Positions 12,057-22,252 of a stretch of DNA of 64,000 bases are shown here, one piece after another. The notes beneath the pieces were generated by a model, which made no database searches, was not told where the DNA came from, and was given only the letters and a program-made list of their open reading frames with translations. The position numbers and the translations under genes were made by a program. This DNA is from Zygnema cylindricum (Eukaryota > Streptophyta > Zygnematophyceae > Zygnematales > Zygnemataceae): assembly GCA_037447655.1 (NCBI GenBank), contig JBBHKE010001067.1, positions 37,501 to 101,500 on the forward strand, given 5' to 3'. How positions within the stretch are numbered: position 1 is the first letter of the stretch; the number at the start of each line of letters is the position of its first letter.

Positions 12057-12092
<36 letters not shown>
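12057..12092. repeat. (TA)n microsatellite
   Basis: About 17 uninterrupted TA units followed by TTTATC. Confidence 0.9.
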
Positions 12093-12095
<3 letters not shown>

Positions 12096-12256
12096 CAATA
12101 CATAATATTACAAAAGAAACAAATAAAAAAAAGTCAAACAGAATAAATAACCACAATACAACCTTGATCACATAACAAAAACAAAAGAAACAAATGTAAA
12201 AATAATAAAAAAAATAATAAGAAAAAAAGAAAAAACATAAGACTTGACTAGGATTC

Positions 12257-12835
12257 AACCAACTTAGTCAAAACACCCAGAAGGTTGGAACAACATCATT
12301 ATCAGCTCGATGGCTAACTAACACTACAAACACGTGTTTTATTTTATATTTTTTGATACATATAATATGTTGATTACTTTAAGTACTTTTTTTTGTTTTC
12401 GAACAAGCAACTTAGTCGAAGACAAAGTTGGTTGCATAAACATCATTATCAGCTCAAAGGCTGACTAACATTACAATCACTTAATATTTATTATTTTCAT
12501 TGTTTATTATAGTAGATTGATTACTTTGAGTACTTTGTTTTTCTTTTTCTTTTTTCGTGATCAACCAACTTAGTTGTAAGACTTAGAAGGTTGCATAAAC
12601 ATCACTATCAGCTCGGAGGCTGACCAACATTACAAACACTTGTCTTCAATCATAATATTTGTTTGTTAGATTACAGTGTTACTTTTTTTTTTTTTTTGTT
12701 TATTTGATCAACCAACTTAGTCTAAAGACCAAGCAAGTTGCTGAACATCATTATCAGCTCAAAGACTGACCAACATTATAAACATTAGTTTTTTTTTTTT
12801 AAATACAATACAAATACTTTGTTTGGGTGATACTT
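12257..12835. repeat. Four diverged tandem copies of a ~150-bp unit
   Basis: The anchor 'caaccaacttagt' (or caagcaacttagt) starts at 12257, 12405, 12563 and 12710, giving periods of about 148, 158 and 147 bp. Each unit continues with an aagttgc/aggttgc motif, 'aacatcattatcagctc', '(c)tgaccaacattacaaacac' and a T-rich tail. The first copy is preceded by ggattcaacc, the inverse of a tRNA B-box-like word, so a tandemised SINE-like origin is possible but not shown. Confidence 0.7.
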
Positions 12836-13380
12836 TGATTACTTTGTTTTTTTTTATCATGTTACTTGCAAGTAAGCAAGTAGTATTGTTAGTTTTGTTT
12901 ATGTGGAAAAACATGACAAATACTTTGTTTCTTATAGCCTCAAAATTTGTAATGACTAAAATACAAAATATAGAACCCTAAATTGAGTATTAATCAAACC
13001 CATATAAACCTTTAAGCACGTAAGGATAAGGTGCTAAACAAGCCCCTAAAACCCATACACACGTATCTTTGAGAAAATTAATATATATTTTTATATATAA
13101 ATATATAACATATATATAAAAAAACTATATATATAAAAAAACAGAAAACAAATTTGTCGTCTTATTTATAGAAAAGAATAACACTATAATAATATCGACG
13201 CTTGTTGAAATTAGACTCTTTTAAGTCCTTTGTTTTTTGTCAAATTAAGTTGAGTTGTGCTCAACATGATGAAGTAACATGTACTAGAGCGAAGGGAGGA
13301 TTCTGTGAAAAACAAAAGAAAATTGGCCGTGAATGTTAAATAAGTAGCCGTGAAGGTTAGTTTTCTGTAAAAAAGTGAGC
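12836..13380. other. AT-rich intergenic DNA
   Basis: No gene seen. There is a TATATA-rich patch at 13080-13140. Confidence 0.5.
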
Positions 13381-13388
13381 CATGAAGA

Positions 13389-13773
13389 TAGTGTTGGGTA
13401 TCGAGGACCATTTGCCGATATTCGATATATATCGAATTTCAGGTACCCGATAATTGATATATCGCTTCGATATATCGAAAACCAAATTATCGCGATATAT
13501 CGGTGATATATCGCAATATATCGTATCGCCAATATATCGAGCCATAAAAAAAATAAAAATTTCATTTTTTTTTCACCCCCCCAAAGGGAGGGGGGGTAAA
13601 CTTCTGTACGATTTTCCATACTATGACTGTACGGACACCCATTTTTTTGCGATATATATCGCGATAATTTATGTTGGTCCCGGTACGATATATCGAGGAA
13701 TCTGCTCGATCAATATTCGATATATCAAATATCGTAACTATCGGGATATGAATTTACCCGATACCCAACACTA
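13389..13773. mobile_element. Short hAT-type element with perfect 8-bp TSD (385 bp)
   Basis: The termini are TAGTGTTGGGTATCGAGG and an inverse ending CCCGATACCCAACACTA. The 8-bp duplication CATGAAGA stands at 13381-13388 and 13774-13781. Subterminal regions are packed with CGATATATCG palindromes. It has no coding capacity and is a related but distinct subfamily from the ~890-bp elements (GGGTATCG instead of GTGTATCG). Confidence 0.85.
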
Positions 13774-13781
13774 CATGAAGA

Positions 13782-16030
13782 TGACGAAACAATAAAGGTG
13801 AGTCATGAAGATGACGAAACAATACCCGCAGAGCAAGCTTTTTCATCTTGTTCATTCCAACAAATTGTTCAGCCTAGTCAGGACAACAGAATCAAGGGGT
13901 TTATTTGGAGCAGATCCATTAGGCTTGATCCAAGGATAGTTTGCCATAATAAACAAACAAAATATTTCCAATTAGCAAAATAAATTTTTCCAAATCATTT
14001 AGAAGAAATTGAAACTAAGAGTGAACGAAATCAAAATCAAAACAATGTCAAGTATTTCAAAACCTTTGCCATTCTGACTTAGGCTCTTACAAAGAAGATC
14101 TTTGCTGCATAAAATAAAACAACAAAAACTAAATCCAGACCCATGCACCTGCGTGAAATTCAAAAAAAATTCAAAAACAGGGGTAACAAAAGGGTTCTCC
14201 AAACATGCACACATTCCAAAGACATGGCCATCAAATGATAATTGAAAGCATACAACACCTACCATCAACGTAATACACTCAAGGAGAACTCCAACGGTGA
14301 ACTTAAAATATACGTGATGACTAACCAAACCGGATGGCCAAACAAAGTGAGAACAAAAACATATTCGCTTACTTAACACTTTATTAGCTGTTAGGTGCTG
14401 TTTAGGATATTGTGTCAACATTTGCTTAACAAGATCCTTTGCTGCACTGGAAATACTAGGCCACGGGTCATTGACAAAATCAATGTGGCCTCGAAGAACA
14501 ACCTTAAAGATTGCGTCATCATTTTTTACAAGAGAAATACGCGAGCATCAAGCGTCACATCAATGAAACATGCTAAATTGTTTCACATTCTCCCATCCTA
14601 GTCGTTAAAGCTGTCTGTCTCATCCTATTGGGCTCAAAAAGTTTGTGCTTCATAAGCTTTAGCAAATTTGTTACTAGACAAGCAAGCCCAGTCATACTTT
14701 AACTTAGGAAGTAATACTTTACTTTAACTTAGGAAGTCAAACTTTAACTTAGGAAGACAGTGGTTAACTCAGCAGCCCAAAAGGGGGGCACTCCACAAAG
14801 TAAAATATAAAAAATGATACCATTGCAGCATGCCTCTACTTCCGGGCCTTACTTACGAAAGAGCACCTCCAGGTAGTCCAGTATATGTACACAAATTAGG
14901 TCATCACTCTCAATTCAAAACTCTAGAAGGAGGCTCATTTCGATATTTGTATTCTCATATTGCAAATTAGTTTTATGTTTTTTCCGAAAATATAACAATG
15001 GAAGTAAAAGCTTAACAGGAAAAATGGTGATGAGAAGCTCATAGAAAGTACCTCTAGTGCAACATAATATGCAAATCTCACAATGTCTTTGAAATGTTAT
15101 CCTGTAAAGCAAAAAAAGCCCATTTCAAATACGGATAAACGCTCAAGCCCATTTCAGAAATGGATAAACGCTCTCTAAGACAACAACGTTCAAAACAAGA
15201 AAAGACGAATAAACCCCAAAAATAAACATAAAAACAATAAAGAATGAAATACATGTTTACAATAACTACAACAATGAGAGAGGGAAAATTTGAATAATGC
15301 AAATTTATCAGCTTAATACTCAAAGCAAATCAATGGTCACCCGAACAACATAATCACCAGAACAGCCAGAGTGGTGGTTTATTGTATTATTTAAAGAAAT
15401 TGGTGTCTTTTGAAACTGTTTAAAAACCAAAAAAACATTAAAAGAAAAATGATTGTAAACACTGTTTGTATGCCAGAGCCGATGTGAAAGCAAAAAACAG
15501 AAACAAAGCAAAAAATAGAAACAAAAAACTTCATTCTACAAATAAATGATCAAATTGTTTTCAATAACCATAGTTTTGTCGTTAACACCATCAATCACTA
15601 ATTTGAATCGCAGACTCAAATGAAAAAACTTACTATCACAGACTTGAAAGACAAGAAATTAGTGCACCCAAAAAGATTTCATGTTTAAAACTAAATAAAA
15701 CCCAGAAACGTATGCTTAGACTTGCCGAAAACAGACAAACAACACACGCTATTAGTGTTAATTAATTATTGGTCACTCAAAGTACTATATCTCATCACAA
15801 ACTTTTCCCGCTTTAAAACCTGACATCCCTTATCGAAACATGAGACCGTTAAATAGAAATAAAAAATAAAAATCTAATGGCTGACAATAAAGTTAAAAAC
15901 GATTTAGTGCCCAAAAAAAGCCGGACAACTAAAATCAATTGGCAGCGTACTCTTCCTGCAATTGTTACTCAAAAGTTAACAAGAAAAAGACAACACTTAA
16001 AACCATTAAAAACCCACAAAAAGTACACAA
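13782..16030. other. Intergenic stretch left of the copia element
   Basis: No gene was recognised. Small local duplications occur: catgaagatgacgaaacaat at 13774-13793 and again at 13806-13825; actttaacttaggaag three times at 14696-14758; and a 29-bp unit (agcccatttca..atggataaacgctc) twice at 15117-15173. Frames here are short, AT-driven and without domains. Confidence 0.5.
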
Positions 16031-16035
16031 AGAAA

Positions 16036-16810
16036 TGTTGTATTTTGGAAAGCTTTCAGTCTCAGAGGAGGGAAGCAGTGCAACACCTATACAAACAGAG
16101 CAGCGCAGCTGCTATACAGACAGAGCAGCGCAGCTGCTATACAAACAAAGCAGTGCAGCAGCACAACAGCAGAGCAACGCAGCAGCACAACAGCAGAGCA
16201 ACGCAGCAGCGAAGTTGCAATAAGACAGGACAACGCAACCACGATTACATTTGATATGGTACGTACAGACAACGCAGCGTCTGATTTTCTTAATGTGATT
16301 CTGTACAGGATAGAGCAACTGGGATAGATACGATTCTAGTCAACTTAGTGGGTAACTCAGTGGTAACTTAGTGGGTAGCTCAGTGACAGCTCAGTGGTAG
16401 CTTAGTGATAGCTCAGTGGTAGCTTGACAGATTAGTGGTAGCTTGGTGGTTTAACGTACCTCTCTAGTACATTGGTGTTGCTAGTTCAACACAAGTATAA
16501 GACTTAGGACTCAGAACATATTATGTATCCAGACTTCCAAGTAGTAAACCTGCAAACAATTTTTGGGAACTTCTGAGTATTATATCTTGAGTGTTGTCGG
16601 GTCAATTGTGCTCAAACATTGGGATTTGTCAGTGTTTATGCTACTCTATATTATGATAGAGTTTTGCGAGGTTAGGATGCTTGTATAAGAATTGGTGAGC
16701 ACTTAAGAACAGCTGTTTTGTAAGATTCTTCATAGCTTCTGAGAGTGTATCATGTCTACTTCTACTACTAGTGCTGCTCCTCCACCTGCACTGGTGGTTG
16801 TATTACAACA
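16036..16810 (+). repeat. 5' LTR of the outer copia element (775 bp)
   Basis: It runs from TGTTGTATTTTGG to GTATTACAACA, directly followed by the primer binding site. It contains a variable minisatellite of agagcagcgcagctgctatacag units (16095-16210) and an array of AGCTCAGTGGTAGCTTAG-like repeats (16355-16450). The last 59 bases (from 16752) are the first codons of gag, so the LTR carries the gag start codon. Confidence 0.93.
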
Positions 16811-17896
16811 GGTTATGGGCCTGTCATCAAGAATTCCTATCTTTTCTGGGGATAAATATGTTTACAGGGCGGATATGGTGGAGACACATTATGAGAATGT
16901 CAATCTTTTGGATATATTGGATGGTTCGCTGGATGAATCTGATTCGTCATGGTCTAAGAAAAATACTCAATCTCGTTCTATTCTCAAATTCTGTATATCT
17001 GAGGACTTAGCTATGTCTGGGATAAAAATGAAAAAAGTAATTGATATGTGGAAATCCTTTAAAAGTGATTATGAAAAGGCTAATGTCTAGGAAGAGCTAC
17101 TATTGGCTGGAAAAATTTGGGACTATAAGTACACTTGCGGTACAATGGCTGAATATTCTAATAAATTTCGTATCCTTGTAGATGCACATGCTTGTGCACG
17201 TGAGGTGTTTCCTCCGTTTCAACAGGCAGCATTGCTTATGAGGGGTCTCCCTCGTAGTATGAAAGGAGCATCTGACATGCTCAAGCAGAAAGATAAAGCT
17301 AGCTGGACTTAAGAGTTAGCCATCAATATTTTACTAGAGGAGGAAGCTACATCTAGTATTCTTAATGTTGAGCAAGTAGAGGCTTTTAATTCAGACTTTG
17401 GGAGGAAATGTCAACTTAATCAGCAACGTAATTAGTTTAACCAGTTCAGACAGTTTAATCAAGGTGGAAATAGACAATCAAACAATGCATGTTTTTATTG
17501 TAGTGAGAGAGGTCATGGATACAAATTCTGTCCTAAACTTAAAAAAGCTAACGATAAAGGTTTATACAGGTCGGGATGGCAACAAAGTTAGTTTTACAAA
17601 AGCTTCACGAGGCCTACACCTCGTGTAAATGCACTGTTTTCAGCTTCTTCATCACTCCAGGACGAGACTCTGACATTTTCTCTGCAGGACGACACGGATC
17701 TATTCGCAATGCAGGCAGAAATGAAAGGCACGAAGGACCCTAGATGGATAATGGATACAAGAGCGTCAGCCCACATGTGTTGGAACAAGGCCATCTTCAA
17801 AAATGTGAAAGCAACGCCGAAGAAAAATATTTATTATGCCTGTGGAATAAGTGTCCAAACTCGTGCTATGGGTGATGTGTCCTTGCTAGTTGATGC
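16752..17896 (+). pseudogene. Outer copia gag and start of protease, interrupted by stops and the nested insertion
   Basis: Translation starts in the 5' LTR (M-S-T-S-T-T-S-A-A-P-P-P) and stays in one frame to the insertion point. It passes an R-I-P-I-F-S-G-D motif typical of copia Gag, a UBN2-like helical region (Y-S-N-K-F-R-I-L-V-D-A-H ... M-R-G-L-P-R-S-M) and a CX2CX4HX4C zinc knuckle at about 17490-17531. The protease motif W-I-M-D-T-R-A-S-A-H-M-C has Arg where the family needs Gly after the catalytic Asp-Thr. In-frame stops lie at 17088-17090, about 17310-17312, about 17433 and about 17589. Because every interruption is a point stop and not a frameshift, the gene decayed mainly by substitutions. 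The product would be the capsid protein that packages element RNA. Confidence 0.85.
16811..16821 (+). promoter_or_regulatory. Primer binding site of the outer element
   Basis: GGTTATGGGCC follows the LTR without spacer. It is perfectly complementary to GGCCCATAACC, the anticodon arm of plant initiator tRNA-Met, rather than to the tRNA 3' end. This is half-tRNA priming as known for Drosophila copia and Ty5. The same bases encode Val-Met-Gly of Gag. Confidence 0.8.
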
Positions 17897-19077
17897 TGTT
17901 GATATTTGTGTATTTTCTAGGTCTGTAATAGGATAGGAAAAAGGCAAAGGCAGTCTGCCTCTAACTCCCCTCTCCAAGCCCGCACACTTGTTGTAGTCAC
18001 TGAAGGCTGGATAGGGAGCTAGAGCCATGGCTGCCTAAGCTCTCTAGAGAAGACATGGGGTAAATTAGTAATACTTACCAAAAGGTATTTGCCGGACCCA
18101 GGAATTGATCTTGGTACCTACCGTTCGTCAATACGACATTAGCCAAACTTTATCCATTTAGACTAGAGCTTGTATTACGACGTATGGGGTTTGATAATTA
18201 TTTAGATAGTTACACGTAGACTAGTTCATTTAACTGGAAATATATACGTATTGCATAGATACAGTTATGTATAGTACGGAGTACATATTTATTAATTGAA
18301 ACGGATACCGCGCATTTGGTTCGACCGCGAAACAAATAGCGCGCGTCTATTTTCAAAGGCTAGCAATATAGCCTGATTTAATCGGACGGCCACGATAGGC
18401 GCCGCGATCGCGGGATATGTCCTTTTGGCGGTTTGCGGTCATCGCCACATAGGATGACACATGGCACGTCAACATTGGATTGCGGCGACACCGGAGATTA
18501 CGGGAACAAATAGATATATGACATGTGTTGACATTTCAGCCATATCGTACGATTGTCGTACAGAAAGTACACCGGCACCTGTACTTATCTGTACCGTACA
18601 TTGATGTGATTGGTGCCGTACGTCAGTAGATAGGGTCTTAGAGTGAGAATAGGACTTAGATTTTTTTGAGTAGCTAGTCGCCTCTCCCAGGGAGCATCTT
18701 GTATAAATGGCAAACTTTGGCCAGCCATAACTATCAATTTACTTGACCATTTTCAGTGATTCTTTTTGCTACGGACTCACGGGAGTCGAGGCTACACAAG
18801 GGTGTAGTCGGTCAAAGTTTTTGTCTGCCAGGGTTGCTGCATTTATAAGGGAAAGTCAAAGTGGGTGAATGTGTCCAAATCTCATATTTTAACTTTGCAT
18901 TCTGTGGTGGAACTGACCACACAGAAAGTGTTATTTCACAGGGGTGAATCTATATTGGGATTGTGACTGTCAAGGGGTCAGTCATTTGGGTTTATATTAA
19001 CTTGGAGTCGGAACTATCTAGATAAGCTTCTTTTGGATTTGCATACTCTGAGGGCCAATGGAGGTCTCAGAGTTTCA
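17897..19077 (+). repeat. 5' LTR of the nested element (1181 bp)
   Basis: It runs from TGTTGATATTTGTG to GAGTTTCA. A promoter-like TATAAAT stands at about 18701. The LTR is GTAC/CGCG-rich, unlike its neighbours, and ends within the gag frame: the start codon is at 19058, twenty bases before the LTR end. Confidence 0.92.
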
Positions 19078-21054
19078 GGTTATAGGCCCACCATCTAGGG
19101 TGCCTATGTTTGATGGAACAGGCTTCACGTATTGGGCGTTTACAATGGAGGGATTGCTTTTCGAGAAGCACTTATGGGGAATTGTTGCGGGACAAGTGAG
19201 ATGTCCGCCACCTAGCTTTGGAGGAGCTTACTACGGAGAATCATCTTAGACTTCCCAGAATATCATCCGGAGTTCAGATGCAACGGAGGTGAAGGGAAAA
19301 ACCTTTCCGTGGATGGGGAAATAGGGGAGAAGGAAAAAGGGACACCTATGGTGAGGGGAGCTAGGCTCTCAGCTATGGTACCACATGTAAGGATTAAAAC
19401 TGAAGAAAATGACACAAAAATATGGGAATACAAAAACACTATAGCAAAACATCTCATACTTAGATATGTGTCTAAGTCCATAGCTATCACTCTTTTAAGT
19501 CTAACCAAGTCTTCAGAGATATGGGAAGCACTAACTCAGATTTATAAGAGTGAGACTATTCAGAGGCAGCAATTAGTAAAACAGGAAATAGATGCCTATG
19601 TTTATAAAGGCGGTAGCATGATAGAGTTTTGCAATGATATTGCTGCGTTATATGTTGAGCTTACTAGTGCGGGATATGTAGAATCTGAGGAGGGTAAGAT
19701 AAATACACTAATTATGAAACTCCAAGATGAGTACGAAAACATAATTTGTCGTATGCAGGCAATGGTTGGCTCCTCATGGACTTGGAGCTTTACCATGGGG
19801 ATAATTCTTGTGAGGGAAAGCACTTTGGAGCTTCGTAGGGGAAAGGACAGGGTCAATGCATTTTCAGCTGGTGGTGATTGGCGGAAGCGTGATGAGAGGA
19901 ACGGCGGTGACGAGCGGAAGCGTGATGAGAAGAACGGTGGTGACGAGCGGAAGCGTGATGAGAGAAAGAAAGACAAAGGTAAACCTTATCGGAACTTTGG
20001 TGGAAAGAGAGGGAGAGGAAAAGGCACGGGAGCTTTGAAAAAAGGGGTTTGCTTCTTTTGTAGGGAACCGGGTCATTATATGGAGGAATGCCCTTGTTTG
20101 GAAAAACTTAGAAGTTGGAATGTGGATGAGGAGGAAGAAGGGGAAGAGGAGAAAGAGGATGAAGATATTTTAGAGCTTCTCCGGATTAGTAGTATGGGGA
20201 AGAAAGAAAAGCACACAGTAATTGCACGAAGGCAACAGTGTGCTTTTGGAGGTATAAGGGAAGTAAAGAGAGAGGAGGTACTTGAGGATGTCGAGGAGTG
20301 TAGAGTGTATGACTTAGAAATGAGAAAGTCAGTTCTAGGATCCATAAGTGAAAACGGGAAAGATAAAATTAATCAGGATAATATTATAGATAATAGGGAA
20401 CCAAAAAATTGGTTGGAAAGGGAGACTTCAACGGATTCCGAGGAAAGGGGAGAAGTGAAACTCGAAGAGGTTTCAAATGATAGGGGAGAAGAGAAATATT
20501 TGATTAAAGGTTTAGGGGAGAAGAAATATTTATTGGGAATTAAATTAGAAAGTAATAGTGGAAAGAATTCCATGGGAGAGAGTGAGGGAAGTTCAGAAAA
20601 TGGGGTAATTATCATGGATAAAAATATGAGTACGAAAGATGTAGATCTTATGAGGAACTTAGTGGGGACTAGTGTTTTTTGGGAATATTTGGGGGTGGAT
20701 GGATTTGACATCACTACTTGGTGTGATGTCACTTTTGAAGATGTGCCTGTAAAAGGGTTAGCATCTGGGTGTATGTTGCAGATTGGAGATGAGGCTGGCT
20801 GTTTGGATCGCAAGAGGGAAATCGGTTTGTGTGTGGATGAAAAAGTGATGAGGTGGATAACACCTTTGCTCGGATTTATGAAAAGTGGGATGTTAAATAA
20901 AATGTGTGATGCAATTATTATTCCAGTTCATTTAATGCACTGTGTTAAATACTTAAGTTTTATGAAAAGAAAAGGAAAAAGGAAAAAGAAAAAGAAAAAG
21001 AGGAGGGGGTGTTTGTCTACTTTTTTTGTGGAAGTTGAAAGGGAAAAACACTAG
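19058..21054 (+). pseudogene. Gag of the nested element, split by one frameshift, with an unrecognised C-terminal region
   Basis: The first part (19058-19249) starts in the LTR and reads R-V-P-M-F-D-G-T-G-F-T-Y-W, a typical copia Gag opening. A single +1/-1 shift between about 19216 and 19249 moves the frame to the long one that continues to 21054 (581 codons from its first ATG at 19309). That frame has a UBN2-like helical domain (A-K-H-L-I-L-R-Y-V-S-K-S-I-A, E-I-W-E-A-L-T-Q-I-Y), repeated Arg/Lys-Asp-Glu-rich units (about 19880-19965), a CX2CX4HX4C zinc knuckle (C-F-F-C-R-E-P-G-H, about 20050-20091) and an acidic segment. It ends in a further ~300 residues resembling no domain I know, closing with a Lys/Arg run. 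There is no protease Asp-Thr-Gly motif. The tail may be a decayed remnant of pol or a family-specific Gag extension. Confidence 0.75.
19078..19088 (+). promoter_or_regulatory. Primer binding site of the nested element
   Basis: GGTTATAGGCC abuts the 5' LTR and differs at one base from the outer element's site. It is complementary, with that mismatch, to the initiator tRNA-Met anticodon arm. It encodes Val-Ile-Gly in the gag frame. Confidence 0.75.
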
Positions 21055-21067
21055 AAAAAAAGGGGAG
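21054..21067 (+). promoter_or_regulatory. Polypurine tract of the nested element
   Basis: GAAAAAAAGGGGAG immediately precedes the 3' LTR, the expected plus-strand priming site. It overlaps the last base of the gag stop codon. Confidence 0.8.
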
Positions 21068-22247
21068 TGTTGATATTTGGGTATTTCTAGGTCTGTAATA
21101 GGATAGGAAAAAGGCAGAGGCAGTCTGCCTCTAACTCCCCTCTCCAAGCCCCCACACTTATTGTAGTCACTGAAGGCTGGATAGGGAGCTAGAGCCATGG
21201 CTCCCTAAGCTCTCTAGAGAAGACATGGGGTAAATTAGTAATACTTACCAAAAGGTATTTGACGGACCCAGGAATTGATCGTGGTACCTACCGTTCGTGA
21301 ATACGACATTAGCCAAACTTTATCCATTTAGACTAGAGCTGGTATTACGACGTATAGGGTTTGATAATTATTTAGATAGGTACACGTAGACTAGTTCATT
21401 TAACTGGAAATATATAAGTATTGCATAGATACAGTTATGTATAGTACGGAGTACAGATTTATTAATTGAAACGGATACCGCGCATTTGGTTCGACCGCGA
21501 AACAAATACCGCGCGTCTATTTTCAACGGCTAGCAATATAGCCGGATTTAATCGGACGGCCACGATAGGCGCCGTGATCGCGGGATATGTACTTTTGGCG
21601 GTTTGCGGTCATCGCCACATAGGATGACACATGGCACGTCAACATTGGATTGCGGCGACACCAGAGATTACGGGAACAATTAGATATATGACATGTGTTG
21701 ACATTTCAGCCATATCGTACGATTGTCGTACAGAAAGTACACCGGCACCTGTACTTATCTGTACCGTACAGTGATGTGATTGGTGCCGTACGTCAGTAGA
21801 TAGGGTCTTAGAGTGAGAATAGGACTAAGAATTTTTTGAGTAGCTAGTCGCCTCTCCCAGAGAGCATCTTGTATAAATGTCAAACTTTGGCCAGCCATAA
21901 CTATCAATTTACTTGACCATTTTCAGTGATTCTTTTTGCTGCGGACTGAGGGGAGTCGAGGCTACATAGGGGTGTAGTCGGTCAGAGTTTTTGTCTGCCA
22001 GGGTGGCTGCATTTATAAGGGAAAGTCAAAGTGGGTGAATGTGTCCAAATCTCATATTCTAACTTTGCATTCTGTGGTGGAACTGACCACACAAAAAGTG
22101 TTATTTCACAGGGGTGAATCTATATTGGGATTGTGACTGTCAAGGGGTCAGTCATTTGGGTTTATATTAACTTGGAGTCGGCACTATCTAGATTAGCTTC
22201 TTTTGGATCTGCATACTCTGAGGGCCAATGGAGGTCTCACAGTTTCT
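21068..22247 (+). repeat. 3' LTR of the nested element (1180 bp)
   Basis: It runs from TGTTGATATTTGGG to CAGTTTCT, the last base differing from the 5' LTR (A to T). It is preceded by the purine tract GAAAAAAAGGGGAG (21054-21067). It keeps the internal start codon at 22228. Confidence 0.92.
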
Positions 22248-22252
22248 GACGC

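Larger units (their letters stand above)
17897..22247 (+). mobile_element. Nested gag-only LTR retrotransposon (4351 bp)
   Basis: It sits inside the outer element's protease/pre-integrase region in the same orientation. LTRs at 17897-19077 and 21068-22247 are about 97% alike by eye. The 5-bp target GATGC (17892-17896) recurs as GACGC (22248-22252). It has its own primer binding site, a split gag frame and a polypurine tract, but no protease, integrase, RT or RNase H. It fits the non-autonomous TR-GAG/LARD class that depends on another element's enzymes; the shared half-tRNA primer site suggests a relative of its host as helper. Confidence 0.9.

Noticed and set aside
16036-16260. Regularly spaced repeats in the LTRs considered as a CRISPR-like array
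   Set aside because: Units are contiguous with no unique spacers, differ in number between the two LTRs, and lie in a eukaryotic retrotransposon.
16355-16450. tRNA gene suggested by TAGCTCAGTGGTAG words
   Set aside because: No B box, acceptor stem or cloverleaf can be formed; the word is a tandem repeat.
17834-18028. Frame repeated at 20953-21198 on the minus strand
   Set aside because: It is repeated only because it lies in the two LTRs of the nested element; no domain.
19602-20813. Several minus-strand frames of 70-146 codons
   Set aside because: Antisense shadows of the nested element's gag, whose biased purine-rich strand leaves the reverse frames open.
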